Below, piece after piece: positions 20,460-30,474 of a DNA stretch of 64,000 bases. Source of the DNA: Betaproteobacteria bacterium (GTDB taxonomy: Bacteria; Pseudomonadota; Gammaproteobacteria; Burkholderiales; Casimicrobiaceae); NCBI GenBank assembly GCA_016704895.1, contig JADIZG010000010.1:40629-104628 (forward strand), given 5' to 3'. Numbering within the stretch: the stretch's first letter is position 1; the number at the start of each line of letters is the position of its first letter. A program made the position numbers and the translations under genes. The notes under the pieces were generated by a model. That model was not told where the DNA came from and ran no database searches. It worked only from the letters and a program-made list of their open reading frames with translations.

Positions 20460-22085
20460 CTACCGGGCGGCCCCGGGCAGCCGGTCCCAGTCGCGCCACG
20501 CCGACGTGATCGGGAAGCGCCAGTCCTTGCCGAACCCGCGCGGCGTGATGCGGATCCCGACGGCGGACTGCCGGCGCTTGTATTCGCTCACCTTGATCAG
20601 CTTGACGACGCGCGCGACCGCCTCCGCCGGCCATCCGCGGGCGACGATCTCGGCGGGGCTCGCGTTCTCCTCGACGTAGGCCTCGAGGATCGCGTCCAGC
20701 ACGTCGTACGGCGGCAGTGAGTCCTGGTCGGTCTGGTTCTCGCGGAGCTCGGCCGACGGCGCCCGCGTGATGATGCGCTCGGGGATCGCGCGCCCCAGCG
20801 CGTTGCGGTAGCGCGCGAGCCGGTAGACGAGCGTCTTGCTGATGTCCTTCAGCACGGCGAAGCCGCCGGCCATGTCGCCGTAGAGCGTTGCGTAGCCGAC
20901 CGCCATCTCGCTCTTGTTGCCGGTCGTGAGCACGATCGCGCCGGACTTGTTCGAGAGCGCCATCATCAGCATCCCGCGGATGCGCGCCTGGATGTTCTCC
21001 TCGGTGGCGTCGGCGGGCAGGCCGCGGAACTCGTCCGCGAGCACGGCCAGCATCGCGTCGAACGGCCCCTCGATCGGGATCTCGTCGTGGCGCACGCCGA
21101 GGATCCCCGCCATCTCGCGCGCGTCGTCGACGCTCATCGCCGACGTGTAGCGCGACGGCATCATCACCGCGCGGACCCGGTCGGCGCCGAGCGCGTCCAC
21201 CGCGATCGCCAGCGTGAGCGCCGAGTCGATCCCGCCGGACAGGCCGAGCAGCACGCCGGGGAAGCCGTTCTTGCCGACGTAGTCGCGCACGCCCATCACG
21301 AGCGCGTGCCAGACGTGGGCCTCGAGCCGCGGGTCCAGGCTGCCTCGCACCGGACGCGGCACCGCGCCGTCGAACGCCGCCAGCGCGACCGTCTCGTGCC
21401 ACGCGGGCACCTGCTGCGCGACCGACCCGTCCGCCGCGACGACGAACGACGCGCCGTCGAACACCAGCTCGTCCTGGCCGCCGACCAGGTTCACGTAGAC
21501 GATCGGCAGCCCGTTCTCGCGCGCCCGCGCCGAAACGACGGCCAGTCGCGCCGCCTGCTGGCGCGTGTGGTAGGGCGAGCCGTTCGGGACGACGATCACC
21601 TGCGCGCCCGCGGCCCTGGCCTGCGCCGCCGGCCCGGGGAACCAGACGTCCTCGCAGACGATCAACCCGAACCGCAGGCCGTCGACGTCGACGACGCACG
21701 GCGCGTCGCCCGGCGAGAAATAGCGCTGCTCGTCGAACACCGTGTAGTTGGGCAGTTGCTGCTTGCGGCCGACGCTCTCGACGCGCCCGTCGCGGATCAC
21801 CGCGAGCGCGTTGTGGCGGCGCCCGTCCCGCTTCTCGGGAAATCCGACGACGAGCGTCGTGTCGCGCACCGCCGCAGCGAGCGCTGCGAGCTCGGACTCG
21901 CAGGCGTCGAGGAACGCCGGCCGCAGCAGCAGGTCCTCGGGCGGATAGCCGCAAAGCGACAGCTCGGGGGTGACCACGAGCGACGCGCCGCCTCGCCGCG
22001 CGGCGCCGGCGGCGTCGAGGATGCGGCGCGCGTTGCCGGCGAGATCGCCGACGACCTGGTCGAGCTGCGCCAGCGCGATGTGCAT
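20460..22085 (-). CDS. nadE: Glutamine-dependent NAD+ synthetase
   Basis: 541-residue two-domain enzyme making NAD+ from deamido-NAD+. The N-terminal nitrilase-type glutaminase has the triad region: Glu in VVTPELSLCGYP (about residue 41), Lys in GRKQQLPNYTVFDEQRYF and Cys in GLIVCEDVWF. The C-terminal synthetase has the PP-loop GLSGGIDSALTLAI and TTGNKSEMAVGYATLYGDM. The ATG at 22085 (MHIALAQLD) is chosen because homology starts there; the longer frame upstream has no similarity. Divergent from the FemAB-like gene and followed by the PII gene. Confidence 0.96.
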   Translation of the reverse strand: MHIALAQLDQVVGDLAGNARRILDAAGAARRGGASLVVTPELSLCGYPPEDLLLRPAFLDACESELAALAAAVRDTTLVVGFPEKRDGRRHNALAVIRDGRVESVGRKQQLPNYTVFDEQRYFSPGDAPCVVDVDGLRFGLIVCEDVWFPGPAAQARAAGAQVIVVPNGSPYHTRQQAARLAVVSARARENGLPIVYVNLVGGQDELVFDGASFVVAADGSVAQQVPAWHETVALAAFDGAVPRPVRGSLDPRLEAHVWHALVMGVRDYVGKNGFPGVLLGLSGGIDSALTLAIAVDALGADRVRAVMMPSRYTSAMSVDDAREMAGILGVRHDEIPIEGPFDAMLAVLADEFRGLPADATEENIQARIRGMLMMALSNKSGAIVLTTGNKSEMAVGYATLYGDMAGGFAVLKDISKTLVYRLARYRNALGRAIPERIITRAPSAELRENQTDQDSLPPYDVLDAILEAYVEENASPAEIVARGWPAEAVARVVKLIKVSEYKRRQSAVGIRITPRGFGKDWRFPITSAWRDWDRLPGAAR

Positions 22086-22181
22086 GCGATGATGGTAGCA
22101 GACAGCCCCTCCGGAACGTGGTTCGAAGCACGTCTCCGGGGGTTGAGCCTCCCGCCGGCGGCAGCGACAATCGCCCACTCC

Positions 22182-23369
22182 ATGCGCGCCCCCGTCCTCC
22201 GCCCCGCTCCGCCGTACCCGGTGCCCGTCTCGCCGGTGATCCGCGACGACGTGCCGCTCGGCGCGATCGCTCCGGGCGAGTGGGATGCGCTGGCCGGCGG
22301 ACACCCGTTCCTGCGGCACGCGTTCCTGCAGGCGCTGCACGAGACGGGATGCGCGAGCCCGTCGGCCGGCTGGACGCCGCGCTACGTGACCGCCTGGGAA
22401 GGCGGAAGGCTCGCCGGGGCGATCCCGCTCTACGCGAAGGCGCACTCGTACGGCGAGTACGTGTTCGACTGGGGCTGGGCCGACGCGTACCGCAGGCATG
22501 GCATGCGCTACTACCCGAAGCTCGTCGCCGCGGTGCCGTTCACGCCGGTCACCGGCCCGCGCCTCATCGGCCGCGATGCGACGACGCGGCGCGCGCTGCT
22601 CGACGCGGCGCTCGCCCGGGTCGCGGACGGGAGCCACTCGTCGCTGCACGTCCTGTTCGCGACCGAGGCGGAAGCGCGCGAGCTCGACGCGGCCGGGCTG
22701 ATCGCGCGCCGCAGCGTGCAGTTCCACTGGACGAACGCCGGCTGGCGCGACTTCGACGACTTCCTCGCCGCGTTCTCGCACGACAAGCGCAAGAAGATCC
22801 GGCAGGACCGCCGCAGGCTCGCCGAGCGCGGCGTGAGCTTCGAGCGCAGGCGGGGCAGCGAGCTCTCCGGCGGCGACTGGGCGTTCTTCTTCCGCTGCTA
22901 CGAGGCCACCTACCGGGCGCACCACTCGACGCCCTACCTGACGCTCGAGTGCTTCGAGCGCATCGGCGCCGCGCTGGGCGACGACGTGCTTGTGGTGACC
23001 GGCTCGCGCGACGGGCGGCCGCTGTGCGCGGCGCTCGACGTGACCGACGGCACCACGATGTGGGGGCGCTACTGGGGCGCGACGGACTACGTGCCCGGCC
23101 TGCACTTCGAGGCCTGCTACTACCAGGCGATCGAGCACTGCATCGCGCACGGCATCTCGCGCTTCGAAGGCGGCGCGCAGGGCGTGCACAAGCTCGCGCG
23201 CGGCCTCGCGCCGGTCGCGACGCACTCCGCGCACGCGATCGGCGACCCCGGCTTCGCCTCGGCGATCGCGGACTACTGCGCGCGCGAGCGGGCCGACGTG
23301 CTGCGAACCGTGGACGAGCTGGGCGAGTCCAGCCCCTACAAGGCGATGACGATGCCGGACGACGCCTGA
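22182..23369 (+). CDS. FemAB-like predicted N-acyltransferase (COG3146 / PF04339)
   Basis: 395-residue GNAT-superfamily protein of the family annotated as peptidogalycan biosynthesis or predicted N-acyltransferase. Characteristic segments are NPFLRHAFL-like (GHPFLRHAFLQALHETG), EYVFDWGWADAYRRHG, YYPKLVAAVPFTPVTGPRL, SHDKRKKIRQDRR and GVHKLARGLAPV. The KRKKIRQDRR and FEGGAQGVHK blocks are strongly conserved in the family. The substrate is unknown. First gene of a four-gene plus-strand run with a deacylase, a hydratase and an SDR. Confidence 0.88.
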   Translation: MRAPVLRPAPPYPVPVSPVIRDDVPLGAIAPGEWDALAGGHPFLRHAFLQALHETGCASPSAGWTPRYVTAWEGGRLAGAIPLYAKAHSYGEYVFDWGWADAYRRHGMRYYPKLVAAVPFTPVTGPRLIGRDATTRRALLDAALARVADGSHSSLHVLFATEAEARELDAAGLIARRSVQFHWTNAGWRDFDDFLAAFSHDKRKKIRQDRRRLAERGVSFERRRGSELSGGDWAFFFRCYEATYRAHHSTPYLTLECFERIGAALGDDVLVVTGSRDGRPLCAALDVTDGTTMWGRYWGATDYVPGLHFEACYYQAIEHCIAHGISRFEGGAQGVHKLARGLAPVATHSAHAIGDPGFASAIADYCARERADVLRTVDELGESSPYKAMTMPDDA

Positions 23370-23394
23370 GCAGGACAGCCGCGATCCCGCTGCC

Positions 23395-24318
23395 GTGATC
23401 TACACGTCGAACGCCTTCGTCCTGCCGCTGCCGGCCGGCCACCGCTTCCCGATGGCGAAATACGCGCGCCTCGCCGAGCGCATCACGCGCCTCGCGGGTC
23501 CGCTGATGCACGTCGCCGACGCGGCCACCGACGCGGAGCTCCTGCGCGCGCACGACGCCGGCTACGTCGACGCGGTCTCGCGCGGCACGCTCGACGAGCG
23601 CGCCCTGCGACGGATCGGCTTCCCGTGGTCGCCTGCGATGGTCGAAAGGTCGCGTCGCTCGGCCGGCGCGACGCTCGCCGCCTGCCGCAGCGCGCTCGAC
23701 CGGGGCGTCGGCATCAACCTCGCGGGGGGCACCCACCACGCGCATCGCGCGCATGGCGAAGGGTTCTGCGTGTTCAACGACGCCGCGGTCGCGGCACGCG
23801 CGATGCAGGCCGAGGGGCTCGCCCGCCGCGTGCTCGTCGTCGACCTCGACGTGCACCAGGGCGACGGCACCGCCGCGATCTTCCTCGGCGATGCGACGGT
23901 GACCACGCTCTCGGTTCACGGGCGCCAGAACTTCCCGTTCCGGAAGATGGCGAGTGCGATCGACGTCGAGCTCGACGACGGCACGACCGACGACGTCTAT
24001 CTCGCCACGCTCGCCACGGTGCTCCCGCGCGCGATCGACCGCGCGCGTCCCGACCTCGCGATCTACCTCGCGGGCGCCGATCCGTTCGAGGGCGACCGGC
24101 TCGGCCGGCTCGGGCTCACGAAGGCCGGGCTCGCCGACCGCGACCGGATGGTGCTCGACCGGCTCGCCGCGCTCGGCATCCCGGTCGCGATCGCGATGGC
24201 CGGCGGCTACGCGGAGGACGTCGACGACGTCGTCGACATCCACATCGCGACCGTCGCGCTCGCGCTCGAGCGCGCAGGCGCGCTCCCGTGCGCGGAAGTG
24301 GCAGTGGCTGCGTGCTAG
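23395..24318 (+). CDS. Histone deacetylase-family (class II / acetylpolyamine-type) deacylase
   Basis: 307-residue zinc hydrolase of the arginase/HDAC fold. Motifs are the N-terminal LPLPAGHRFPMAKY, the tandem His site GGTHHAHRAHGEGFCVFNDAA, zinc ligands in VVDLDVHQGDGTA and the C-terminal ligand in YLAGADPFEGDRLGRL. GTG start, 25 bases after the previous stop. In bacteria these enzymes deacetylate acetylpolyamines, acetyl-lysines or other amides; co-transcription with an N-acyltransferase gene suggests paired acylation and deacylation, which is inference only. Confidence 0.92.
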   Translation: MIYTSNAFVLPLPAGHRFPMAKYARLAERITRLAGPLMHVADAATDAELLRAHDAGYVDAVSRGTLDERALRRIGFPWSPAMVERSRRSAGATLAACRSALDRGVGINLAGGTHHAHRAHGEGFCVFNDAAVAARAMQAEGLARRVLVVDLDVHQGDGTAAIFLGDATVTTLSVHGRQNFPFRKMASAIDVELDDGTTDDVYLATLATVLPRAIDRARPDLAIYLAGADPFEGDRLGRLGLTKAGLADRDRMVLDRLAALGIPVAIAMAGGYAEDVDDVVDIHIATVALALERAGALPCAEVAVAAC

Positions 24319-24385
24319 ACTGAAAAGGCCGATTGCGCGCATTCTCCGCACGGGCCCCGCCCGTGGCCGACTCCGACCGCCCCGC

Positions 24386-25180
24386 ATGAACGAAACCGTC
24401 CTGCTCGCACGCACCGGCCCCGTCGCCACGCTGACGCTCAACCGTCCCGACGCGCTCAACGTGCTCGACGAGGCGATGGTCGACGCGCTGATCCCCGCCG
24501 CTGCCGACGTCGCGGCGGACCCCGGGATCCGCGTCCTCGTCGTCCAGGGCGCGGGCAAGCACTTCATGGCCGGCGGCGACATCCGCACGTTCGCGCGCGA
24601 ATCGTCGCGACCGCCGGACGAGCGCCAGCGCGGCTTCCAGCGGCTCGTCGAGCGCGTGCACGTCGCCGTCGAGACGATCGCGCGCATGCCGCAGCCGGTC
24701 GTCGCGCGCGTGCAGGGCGCCGTCGCGGGATTCGGCCTGTCGCTGATGAACGCCTGCGACCTCGCGATCGCGTCCGACGACGCGTACTTCGCCGCCGGCT
24801 ACCGCCAGATCGGCATCACGCCCGACGGCGGCGGCACGTGGTCGCTGCCTCGCATCGTCGGGCAGCGGCGCGCGCTCGGCATCCTGCTGCTGGGCGAGCG
24901 CTTCGGTGCCGCCGATGCGCTCGCGATGGGGCTCGTCAACCGCGTCGTGCCGCTCGCCGATCTGGACGCCGCCGTGGATGCAGTCGCGCGGGCGCTCGCC
25001 GACGGCCCGCGCGAAGCGCTCTCCGCGACCAAGCGCCTCGTGCGCGACTCGCTCGATCGCACGCTTTCCGAACAGCTGCAGGCCGAAGCCGTGAGCTTCG
25101 GACGCCTGTCCGCCACCGACGACTTCGTCGAGGGCGTCGCGTCGTTCCTCGAGAAGCGCCCGCCGCGCTTCTCCCGCTGA
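24386..25180 (+). CDS. Enoyl-CoA hydratase/isomerase family protein
   Basis: 264-residue crotonase. The oxyanion-hole strand is KHFMAGGDI and the second is GAVAGFGLSLMNACDLAIAS. At the usual second-Glu position it reads ITPDGGGTWSLPR, a pattern seen in crotonases acting as isomerases or ring-opening enzymes, so 2-enoyl hydratase activity is not certain. Third gene of the plus-strand run, 67 bp after the deacylase and 7 bp before the SDR. Confidence 0.9.
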   Translation: MNETVLLARTGPVATLTLNRPDALNVLDEAMVDALIPAAADVAADPGIRVLVVQGAGKHFMAGGDIRTFARESSRPPDERQRGFQRLVERVHVAVETIARMPQPVVARVQGAVAGFGLSLMNACDLAIASDDAYFAAGYRQIGITPDGGGTWSLPRIVGQRRALGILLLGERFGAADALAMGLVNRVVPLADLDAAVDAVARALADGPREALSATKRLVRDSLDRTLSEQLQAEAVSFGRLSATDDFVEGVASFLEKRPPRFSR

Positions 25181-25187
25181 GGCCGCG

Positions 25188-26027
25188 ATGGCCGGATTGA
25201 AGGGCAGGACGCTGTTCGTCACCGGGGGGTCGCGCGGCATCGGGCTCGCGATCGCGGTGCGCGCCGCGCGCGACGGCGCGAACGTCGCGATCGCCGCGAA
25301 GACGGATGCGCCGCATCCGACGCTTCCCGGGACGATCCACACGGCGGCGCGCGAGATCGAGGCCGCCGGGGGACGCGCGCTGCCGATCGCCTGCGACCTG
25401 CGCGACGACGAGGCGCTGCAGCGCGCGGTCGCGGTGACCGTCGCCCGGTTCGGCGGCATCGACGTCCTGGTCAACAACGCGAGCGCGATCAGCCTCACCG
25501 GCACCGAGGCGACGCCGATGAAGCGCTACGACCTGATGATGGACGTGAACGTGCGCGGCACCTATGCCGCGACGCAGGCGTGCCTGCCGCACCTGAAGGC
25601 GTCCGCGCGCGCGGGCCGCGAGCCGCACGTGCTGACGCTCGCGCCGCCGCCGACGCTGGATCCGCGCTGGTACCGCGACCACGTCGCGTACACGATCGCG
25701 AAGATGGGGATGAGCCTGTGCGTGCTCGGGCACGCCGAGGAATTCCGCGCCGACGGCATCGGCGTCAACGCGCTGTGGCCGCGCACCGTGATCATGACCG
25801 CCGCGGTCGCGATGCTGCCCGGCGTTTCGGACGACGCGGGGCGCCTGCGCAGGCCGGAGATCGTCGCGGACGCCGCGCACGCGATCCTCGTGCGCGACCC
25901 GACGCGCTGCACGGGCCGCTACTTCATCGACGAGGAGGCGCTGCGCGAAGCCGGCGTTACCGACTTCAGCCGCTACGCAGTCGAGCCCGGCCGCACCGAC
26001 TTGATGCCCGACCTGTTCCTCGACTGA
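25188..26027 (+). CDS. Short-chain dehydrogenase, HSDL2-like
   Basis: 279-residue NAD(P)-dependent SDR. It has the nucleotide-binding TGGSRGIGLAIA, the NNAS motif (VLVNNASAIS) and the catalytic YTIAKMGMSLCVLGHAEEF. The classical catalytic Ser position reads Ala (VLTLAPPPTLDP), which by memory is frequent in this bacterial HSDL2-like subgroup. The conserved NALWPRTVI also fits HSDL2. Substrate unknown; acyl-CoA-linked roles are suspected for the family. Last gene before a repeat-rich gap. Confidence 0.9.
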   Translation: MAGLKGRTLFVTGGSRGIGLAIAVRAARDGANVAIAAKTDAPHPTLPGTIHTAAREIEAAGGRALPIACDLRDDEALQRAVAVTVARFGGIDVLVNNASAISLTGTEATPMKRYDLMMDVNVRGTYAATQACLPHLKASARAGREPHVLTLAPPPTLDPRWYRDHVAYTIAKMGMSLCVLGHAEEFRADGIGVNALWPRTVIMTAAVAMLPGVSDDAGRLRRPEIVADAAHAILVRDPTRCTGRYFIDEEALREAGVTDFSRYAVEPGRTDLMPDLFLD

Positions 26028-26081
26028 CCCGGCGTCCGCCGGGGACAGCCGGGACGTCGGGCGGGCCCAACGTGCGCGTCC

Positions 26082-26229
26082 GTGGGTCGGCCTTCAGGCC
26101 GACGCGCATCCCGATGCGAACCCGTCGGGCTGAAGCCCGACCCACAACGTCGCGCCATCCTGTGGGTCGGCCTTCAGGCCCCCGCGCGACGCATCGCCGA
26201 TGGGAAGGCGTCGGCCTAGGCCGACCCAC
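26082..26229. repeat. REP-like palindromic repeats, two head-to-head pairs
   Basis: Four copies of a unit starting GTGGGTCGGCCTTCAGGCCG, alternating in orientation: 26082-26103 (+), 26124-26145 (-), 26162-26183 (+), 26210-26229 (-). Each unit is itself a short palindrome around TTCAG, and each pair can fold back. The same unit occurs at 34602-34701. Position between the convergent SDR and rluB genes is typical for REP/BIME elements. No REP-associated transposase gene is in the window. Confidence 0.85.
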
Positions 26230-26230
26230 G

Positions 26231-26340
<110 letters not shown>

Positions 26341-27630
26341 TCAGACGGACTCTTCCTCGTCGCGCGGCAGGCCGACCCATTTCTGGGTCGCGGGACCTTT
26401 CGCGCCGCACCGCCGCCGCCGCCGTTCCGCCGCTGCCGCCGCGTCCGCGACGCCGGCGCTTCTTCTGTCCTGCGCCCTGTCCCGCGCCTTGCCCGGCGGC
26501 CGGCGCGTGCCCCGGCGCGACGTTGCCGTTCGCTTCGCGCGCCGGCGGACGTGCGCCATGCGCGCACCGTGCCCGCCATGCGCACCGTGCCGCTGCCCCG
26601 GTTGCGCGTCCCCTGGCATGCCGTTGGCCGTGCGCTTGCGCCCGCGGCGGCGCTTGCGTCCCTGGCCCTCGCCCGCGGGCGCGGTCCCCGGCCCACCCTG
26701 CTGGCCGCCGTGCTGCGCGCGGCGCTGTCCCTCGCCGCGGGAATGCTGCCCCTCGCCGCGGGCGTGCTTCGGTTTGCCCCCCGTCGGACGCTGACCGGCG
26801 GCCGGCGGCGCCCCGCCGCCCTGCGCCTTCAGGCCCGCCGATTTGAGCAGCGCATTGACCTCCTGCGGCTCGAGCTCCAGCACGTCGCCGCGCTTGAGCG
26901 GCGGCGGCATCGACACCCGGCCATAGCGCACGCGGATCAGGCGCGACACCGTGAGGCCGAGCGCCTCGAACAGCCTGCGCACCTCGCGGTTGCGGCCTTC
27001 CTTGACGACGACCTTGTACCAGTGGTTCGACGCGTCCTCGTCGCCCCCGCCGTCCTCGACCCGTTCGCACTTCGCCGGGCCGTCCTCCAGCTCGACGCCG
27101 CGCTTCAGCGTCTCGATCTGCTCGTCGGAGAGCCGGCCCATCACGCGGACCGCGTACTCGCGCTCGACCTCGTAGCGCGGATGCATCAGCCGGTTCGCGA
27201 GCTCGCCGGAGTTCGTGAACAGCAGCAGGCCCTCGGTGTTGTAATCGAGGCGTCCCACGGCGATCCAGCGGCCGTCGCTGATCGCCGGCAGCATGCCGAA
27301 CACCGTCGGACGCTCCTCGGGATCGTCGCGCGTGACGAGCTCGCCCGTCGGCTTGTGATAGACGAGCACGCGCGCCTTCGGCTCCGCGAAGCGCACGTTG
27401 ACCGGCTCGCCGTTGATGCGCACCTCGTCGCCCGGCCCGACCTTCTGGCCGATCTCGGCGGGCATGCGGTTCACGGTGATCCGCCCGGCGAGGATCAGGT
27501 CCTCCATCGCGCGGCGCGAGCCGAAGCCGCAGCTCGCCAGCACCTTGTGCAGGCGCTGCGGCTCGGAGAAGACCTCGTCAGTGGAACGTTTGTGTTTCGG
27601 AGGCGGCAGGCTCGCCTCGAATCCCTGCAT
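26341..27630 (-). CDS. rluB: 23S rRNA pseudouridine synthase B (RluB) with long basic tail
   Basis: Makes pseudouridine at 23S position 2605 (E. coli numbering). An N-terminal S4 domain ([22 protein letters not shown]) is followed by the RsuA/RluB catalytic domain with [17 protein letters not shown] (catalytic Asp) and [16 protein letters not shown]. After about residue 255 comes a roughly 170-residue tail of Arg/Gly/Gln/Lys, probably RNA-binding and disordered. The last 15 residues are read across a CGACCCA-TTTC-TGGGTCG hairpin and end beside the poly-G tract, so the C-terminus may be wrong. Start ATG 27630 overlaps the end of scpB by 53 bases. Confidence 0.92.
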   Translation of the reverse strand: MQGFEASLPPPKHKRSTDEVFSEPQRLHKVLASCGFGSRRAMEDLILAGRITVNRMPAEIGQKVGPGDEVRINGEPVNVRFAEPKARVLVYHKPTGELVTRDDPEERPTVFGMLPAISDGRWIAVGRLDYNTEGLLLFTNSGELANRLMHPRYEVEREYAVRVMGRLSDEQIETLKRGVELEDGPAKCERVEDGGGDEDASNHWYKVVVKEGRNREVRRLFEALGLTVSRLIRVRYGRVSMPPPLKRGDVLELEPQEVNALLKSAGLKAQGGGAPPAAGQRPTGGKPKHARGEGQHSRGEGQRRAQHGGQQGGPGTAPAGEGQGRKRRRGRKRTANGMPGDAQPGQRHGAHGGHGARMAHVRRRAKRTATSRRGTRRPPGKARDRAQDRRSAGVADAAAAAERRRRRCGAKGPATQKWVGLPRDEEESV

Positions 27631-28417
27631 CGCCAGGCTCGACTGGTGCGGGTGCTGCTGCGTCTGCCGCATCGGCCCCGAGGATCGGGGTCGCGAGTGC
27701 GAGGGCCGCCTCGGCGGCTTTGGCTGGGGCATCGGGGGTCTCCAGGAGATTCGAGGTGTCGAGCTCGGCCAGAGGCGGGAGCTCCGCGAGGGAGCGAAGG
27801 CCGAGGTCGTCGAGGAACGTCCGGGTCGTCGCGTAGAGCGCCGGGCGACCCGGCGTCTCGCGATGGCCGACGACCTCCACCCACTGCCGGTCCTCGAGCG
27901 TCTTGACGACGTTCGTCGACACGGCCACCCCGCGGATTGCCTCGATGTCGCCGCGGGTGACGGGTTGCTGGTAAGCGATGATCGCGAGCGTCTCCATGAC
28001 GGCGCGCGAGTATTTCGGCGGCTTCTCGGGCGAGAGCCGGTCGAGGTACGACTGGACCGACGGCACGGCCTGGAAGCGCCAGCCCGACGCCACCAGCGCG
28101 AGCTCGACCTTGCGCCCGGACCAGTCGGCCCGGAGCTCCTCGAGGAGCTTGCGCACGGTCTCGCCATCGAGCGGCGGTTCGAACATGCGCGCGAGCTGGG
28201 CCGCCGGCATCGCCTCGCCCGCGACGAGCAGCGCGGCCTCGAGCACGCGCTTGATCCCGACGAGGTCTCCGGTGGGCGCCGCCGCGTCGTCCTGCGGCTC
28301 GCCCTCTGCCCCGACGGGCAGCGAATCGGGGCCGGCGTCGGCAGGACGCTCCTGCCACGCGGGTCCGGCTTGAGCCGGACGCCCGTCGGCGTCCGTAGGC
28401 AGGGTCTCGTCGTTCAT
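27578..28417 (-). CDS. scpB: Segregation and condensation protein B
   Basis: 279-residue winged-helix subunit that binds ScpA in the SMC-ScpAB complex, which compacts and segregates the chromosome. Core blocks are [66 protein letters not shown] and [16 protein letters not shown]. The Ala/Pro-rich N- and C-terminal extensions are low complexity. Its ATG overlaps the scpA stop by four bases (ATGA), which implies translational coupling. Confidence 0.95.
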   Translation of the reverse strand: MNDETLPTDADGRPAQAGPAWQERPADAGPDSLPVGAEGEPQDDAAAPTGDLVGIKRVLEAALLVAGEAMPAAQLARMFEPPLDGETVRKLLEELRADWSGRKVELALVASGWRFQAVPSVQSYLDRLSPEKPPKYSRAVMETLAIIAYQQPVTRGDIEAIRGVAVSTNVVKTLEDRQWVEVVGHRETPGRPALYATTRTFLDDLGLRSLAELPPLAELDTSNLLETPDAPAKAAEAALALATPILGADAADAAAPAPVEPGDAGIRGEPAASETQTFH

Positions 28418-29262
28418 TCGTTCTCGGCGGCCAGCGCGAACGCGGTCTCGCCCTTCGCATGGACGTGGATCGGCGCGTACGGCTCGGCCTGCGTCACGTC
28501 GACCAGCTGCTCGCGCGCGAGCTCGAGCACGGCCAGGAACGTGACGACGAGGTGCGGCACGTCCGCGTGCTCGGCGAACAGCGTCGTGAATTCCGCGTAG
28601 CGTCCCGGCGGGAGCGCCTTGAGCAGGCGGCTCATCTCCGCGCGCACCGACAGCTGCTCGCGCGTCACCAGGTGGTGGCGGTTGACCCTGGCGCGCTGGA
28701 CCAGCGTCGCCCACGCGGCGCGCAGGTCGGCCGGCTCGACGTGCGCGAGCCGCGCCGTGGAGACGCGATCGAACCAGACGCGCACGAGCGCGAAGTCGCG
28801 CTCGGCCATCGGCAGGGCGTCGATCGCCTGCGCCGCCGCCTTCATGCGCTCGTACTCGAGCAGCCGGCGGACGAGCTCGGCGCGCGGGTCCTCGACCTCC
28901 TCGCCGTGCGGCGCGGGCGGCCGCGGCAGGAGGAGGCGCGACTTGATCTCGATGAGCACCGCCGCCATCAGCAGGTACTCGGCCGCGAGCTCGAGCTGCG
29001 TGCGCCGCATCATCTCGACGTAGCCCAGGTACTGGCGCGTGAGCTCCGCCATCGGGATGTCGAGCACGTTCACGTTCTGCTTGCGGATCAGGTAGAGCAG
29101 CAGGTCGAGCGGTCCCTCGAAGGTCTCGAGGAACACCTCGAGCGCCTCGGGCGGGATGTAGAGGTCGACCGGCAGCGACGCGAGCGGCTCGCCGTAGACG
29201 CGCGCGACCGGCTTCGGCGCCGGCGACGGATGCTCGAGGTCGAGCAGGGCTTCGGTGGACAT
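28414..29262 (-). CDS. scpA: Segregation and condensation protein A
   Basis: 282-residue kleisin of the SMC complex. It shows [32 protein letters not shown], the most conserved part of ScpA, then [19 protein letters not shown]. The C-terminal winged helix ([19 protein letters not shown]) should bind the SMC head. Start and the trpS stop share a base (TGATG), and the stop overlaps scpB, so trpS-scpA-scpB are coupled. Confidence 0.95.
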   Translation of the reverse strand: MSTEALLDLEHPSPAPKPVARVYGEPLASLPVDLYIPPEALEVFLETFEGPLDLLLYLIRKQNVNVLDIPMAELTRQYLGYVEMMRRTQLELAAEYLLMAAVLIEIKSRLLLPRPPAPHGEEVEDPRAELVRRLLEYERMKAAAQAIDALPMAERDFALVRVWFDRVSTARLAHVEPADLRAAWATLVQRARVNRHHLVTREQLSVRAEMSRLLKALPPGRYAEFTTLFAEHADVPHLVVTFLAVLELAREQLVDVTQAEPYAPIHVHAKGETAFALAAENE

Positions 29263-30464
29263 CAGGTGTAGCGGAGGCCCATCGCCTCGCGCACGTCGAC
29301 CATCGTTTCCTCGGCGAGCTTGCGCGCGCGCTCGCAGCCGTCGGCGATGATGCTGCGCACGAGCTGCGGGTCGTCGAGGTACTTCTGCGCGCGCTCGTGC
29401 ATCGGCGCCTGCTCCTTCAGGATCGCCTCGATGACCGGCTGCTTGCAGTCGAGGCAGCCGAAGGCCGCCGTCGTGCAGCCCTTCCAGACCCAGTCACGCG
29501 TCGTCTGGTCCGAATAGATCTGGTGCAGCGACCAGACCGGGCAGAGCTCCGGATTGCCCGGGTCGGTGCGCCGCACGCGCGCCGGGTCGGTCTGCATCGT
29601 GCGGACCTTGCGCGTCACCTCGGCGGGCTCCTCGCGCAGGAAGATCGCGTTGCCGGTGGACTTCGACATCTTCTGGCCGTCGAGGCCCGGCACGCGCGGC
29701 GCTTCGGTCAGCAGCGGCTGGGGCTCCGGGAGGATCACCCGGCGCGCCCCCTCGAGCCAGCCGAACAGCCGCTCGCGGTCGCCGAGCGACAGGTTCTGCG
29801 TGTCCTCGAGCAGCTCGCGGGCGGTGGCGAGCGCGGCCTCGTCGCCCTTCTCCTGGAAGGCCGCGCGCAGCTCGTTGTAGCGCTTCGCCTTCTTCGAGCC
29901 GAGCTTCTTCACCGCGGCCTTCGCCTTCTCCTCGAAGCCCGTCTCCTGCCCGTAGATGTGGTTGAAGCGCCGCGCGAGCTCGCGCGTGAGCTCGATGTGC
30001 GACACCTGGTCCTCGCCCACCGGCACCATGTTCGCGCGATAGATCAGGATGTCGGCGCTCTGCATCACCGGGTAGCCCAGGAACCCGTAATTCGACAGGT
30101 CGCGGTCGGCAAGCCGCTGCTGCTGGTCCTTGTACGTGGGCACGCGCTCGAGCCATCCCACCGGCGCGATCATGCCGAGCAGCAGCGTGAGCTCGGCGTG
30201 CTCGGGCACGCGCGACTGGATGAACAGCGTGGCGCGCGTCGGGTCGAGCCCCGCGGCCAGCCAGTCGACGAACATCTCCCACACCGTGTCGGAGATCGCC
30301 TCGGTCTCGTCGAAGTGCGTGGTCAGCGCGTGCCAGTCGGCCACGAAGAACAGGCACTCGTGCTCCTCCTGCAGCCTGATCCAGTTGCGCAGCGCGCCGT
30401 GGTAGTGGCCGATGTGCATGCGCCCGGTGGGACGCATGCCGGAGAGCACGCGGTCGTTGAACAT
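29262..30464 (-). CDS. trpS: Tryptophan-tRNA ligase
   Basis: Class I synthetase charging tRNA-Trp. The HIGH signature is HIGH at residues 17-20 ([11 protein letters not shown]) and KMSKST lies near residue 268. At 400 residues it is about 65 longer than E. coli TrpS. The extra segment ([35 protein letters not shown], residues about 190-225) is an insertion seen in betaproteobacterial TrpS. Lies between the M50 protease gene and scpA. Confidence 0.96.
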   Translation of the reverse strand: MFNDRVLSGMRPTGRMHIGHYHGALRNWIRLQEEHECLFFVADWHALTTHFDETEAISDTVWEMFVDWLAAGLDPTRATLFIQSRVPEHAELTLLLGMIAPVGWLERVPTYKDQQQRLADRDLSNYGFLGYPVMQSADILIYRANMVPVGEDQVSHIELTRELARRFNHIYGQETGFEEKAKAAVKKLGSKKAKRYNELRAAFQEKGDEAALATARELLEDTQNLSLGDRERLFGWLEGARRVILPEPQPLLTEAPRVPGLDGQKMSKSTGNAIFLREEPAEVTRKVRTMQTDPARVRRTDPGNPELCPVWSLHQIYSDQTTRDWVWKGCTTAAFGCLDCKQPVIEAILKEQAPMHERAQKYLDDPQLVRSIIADGCERARKLAEETMVDVREAMGLRYT

Positions 30465-30474
30465 GGAAGGTCGG

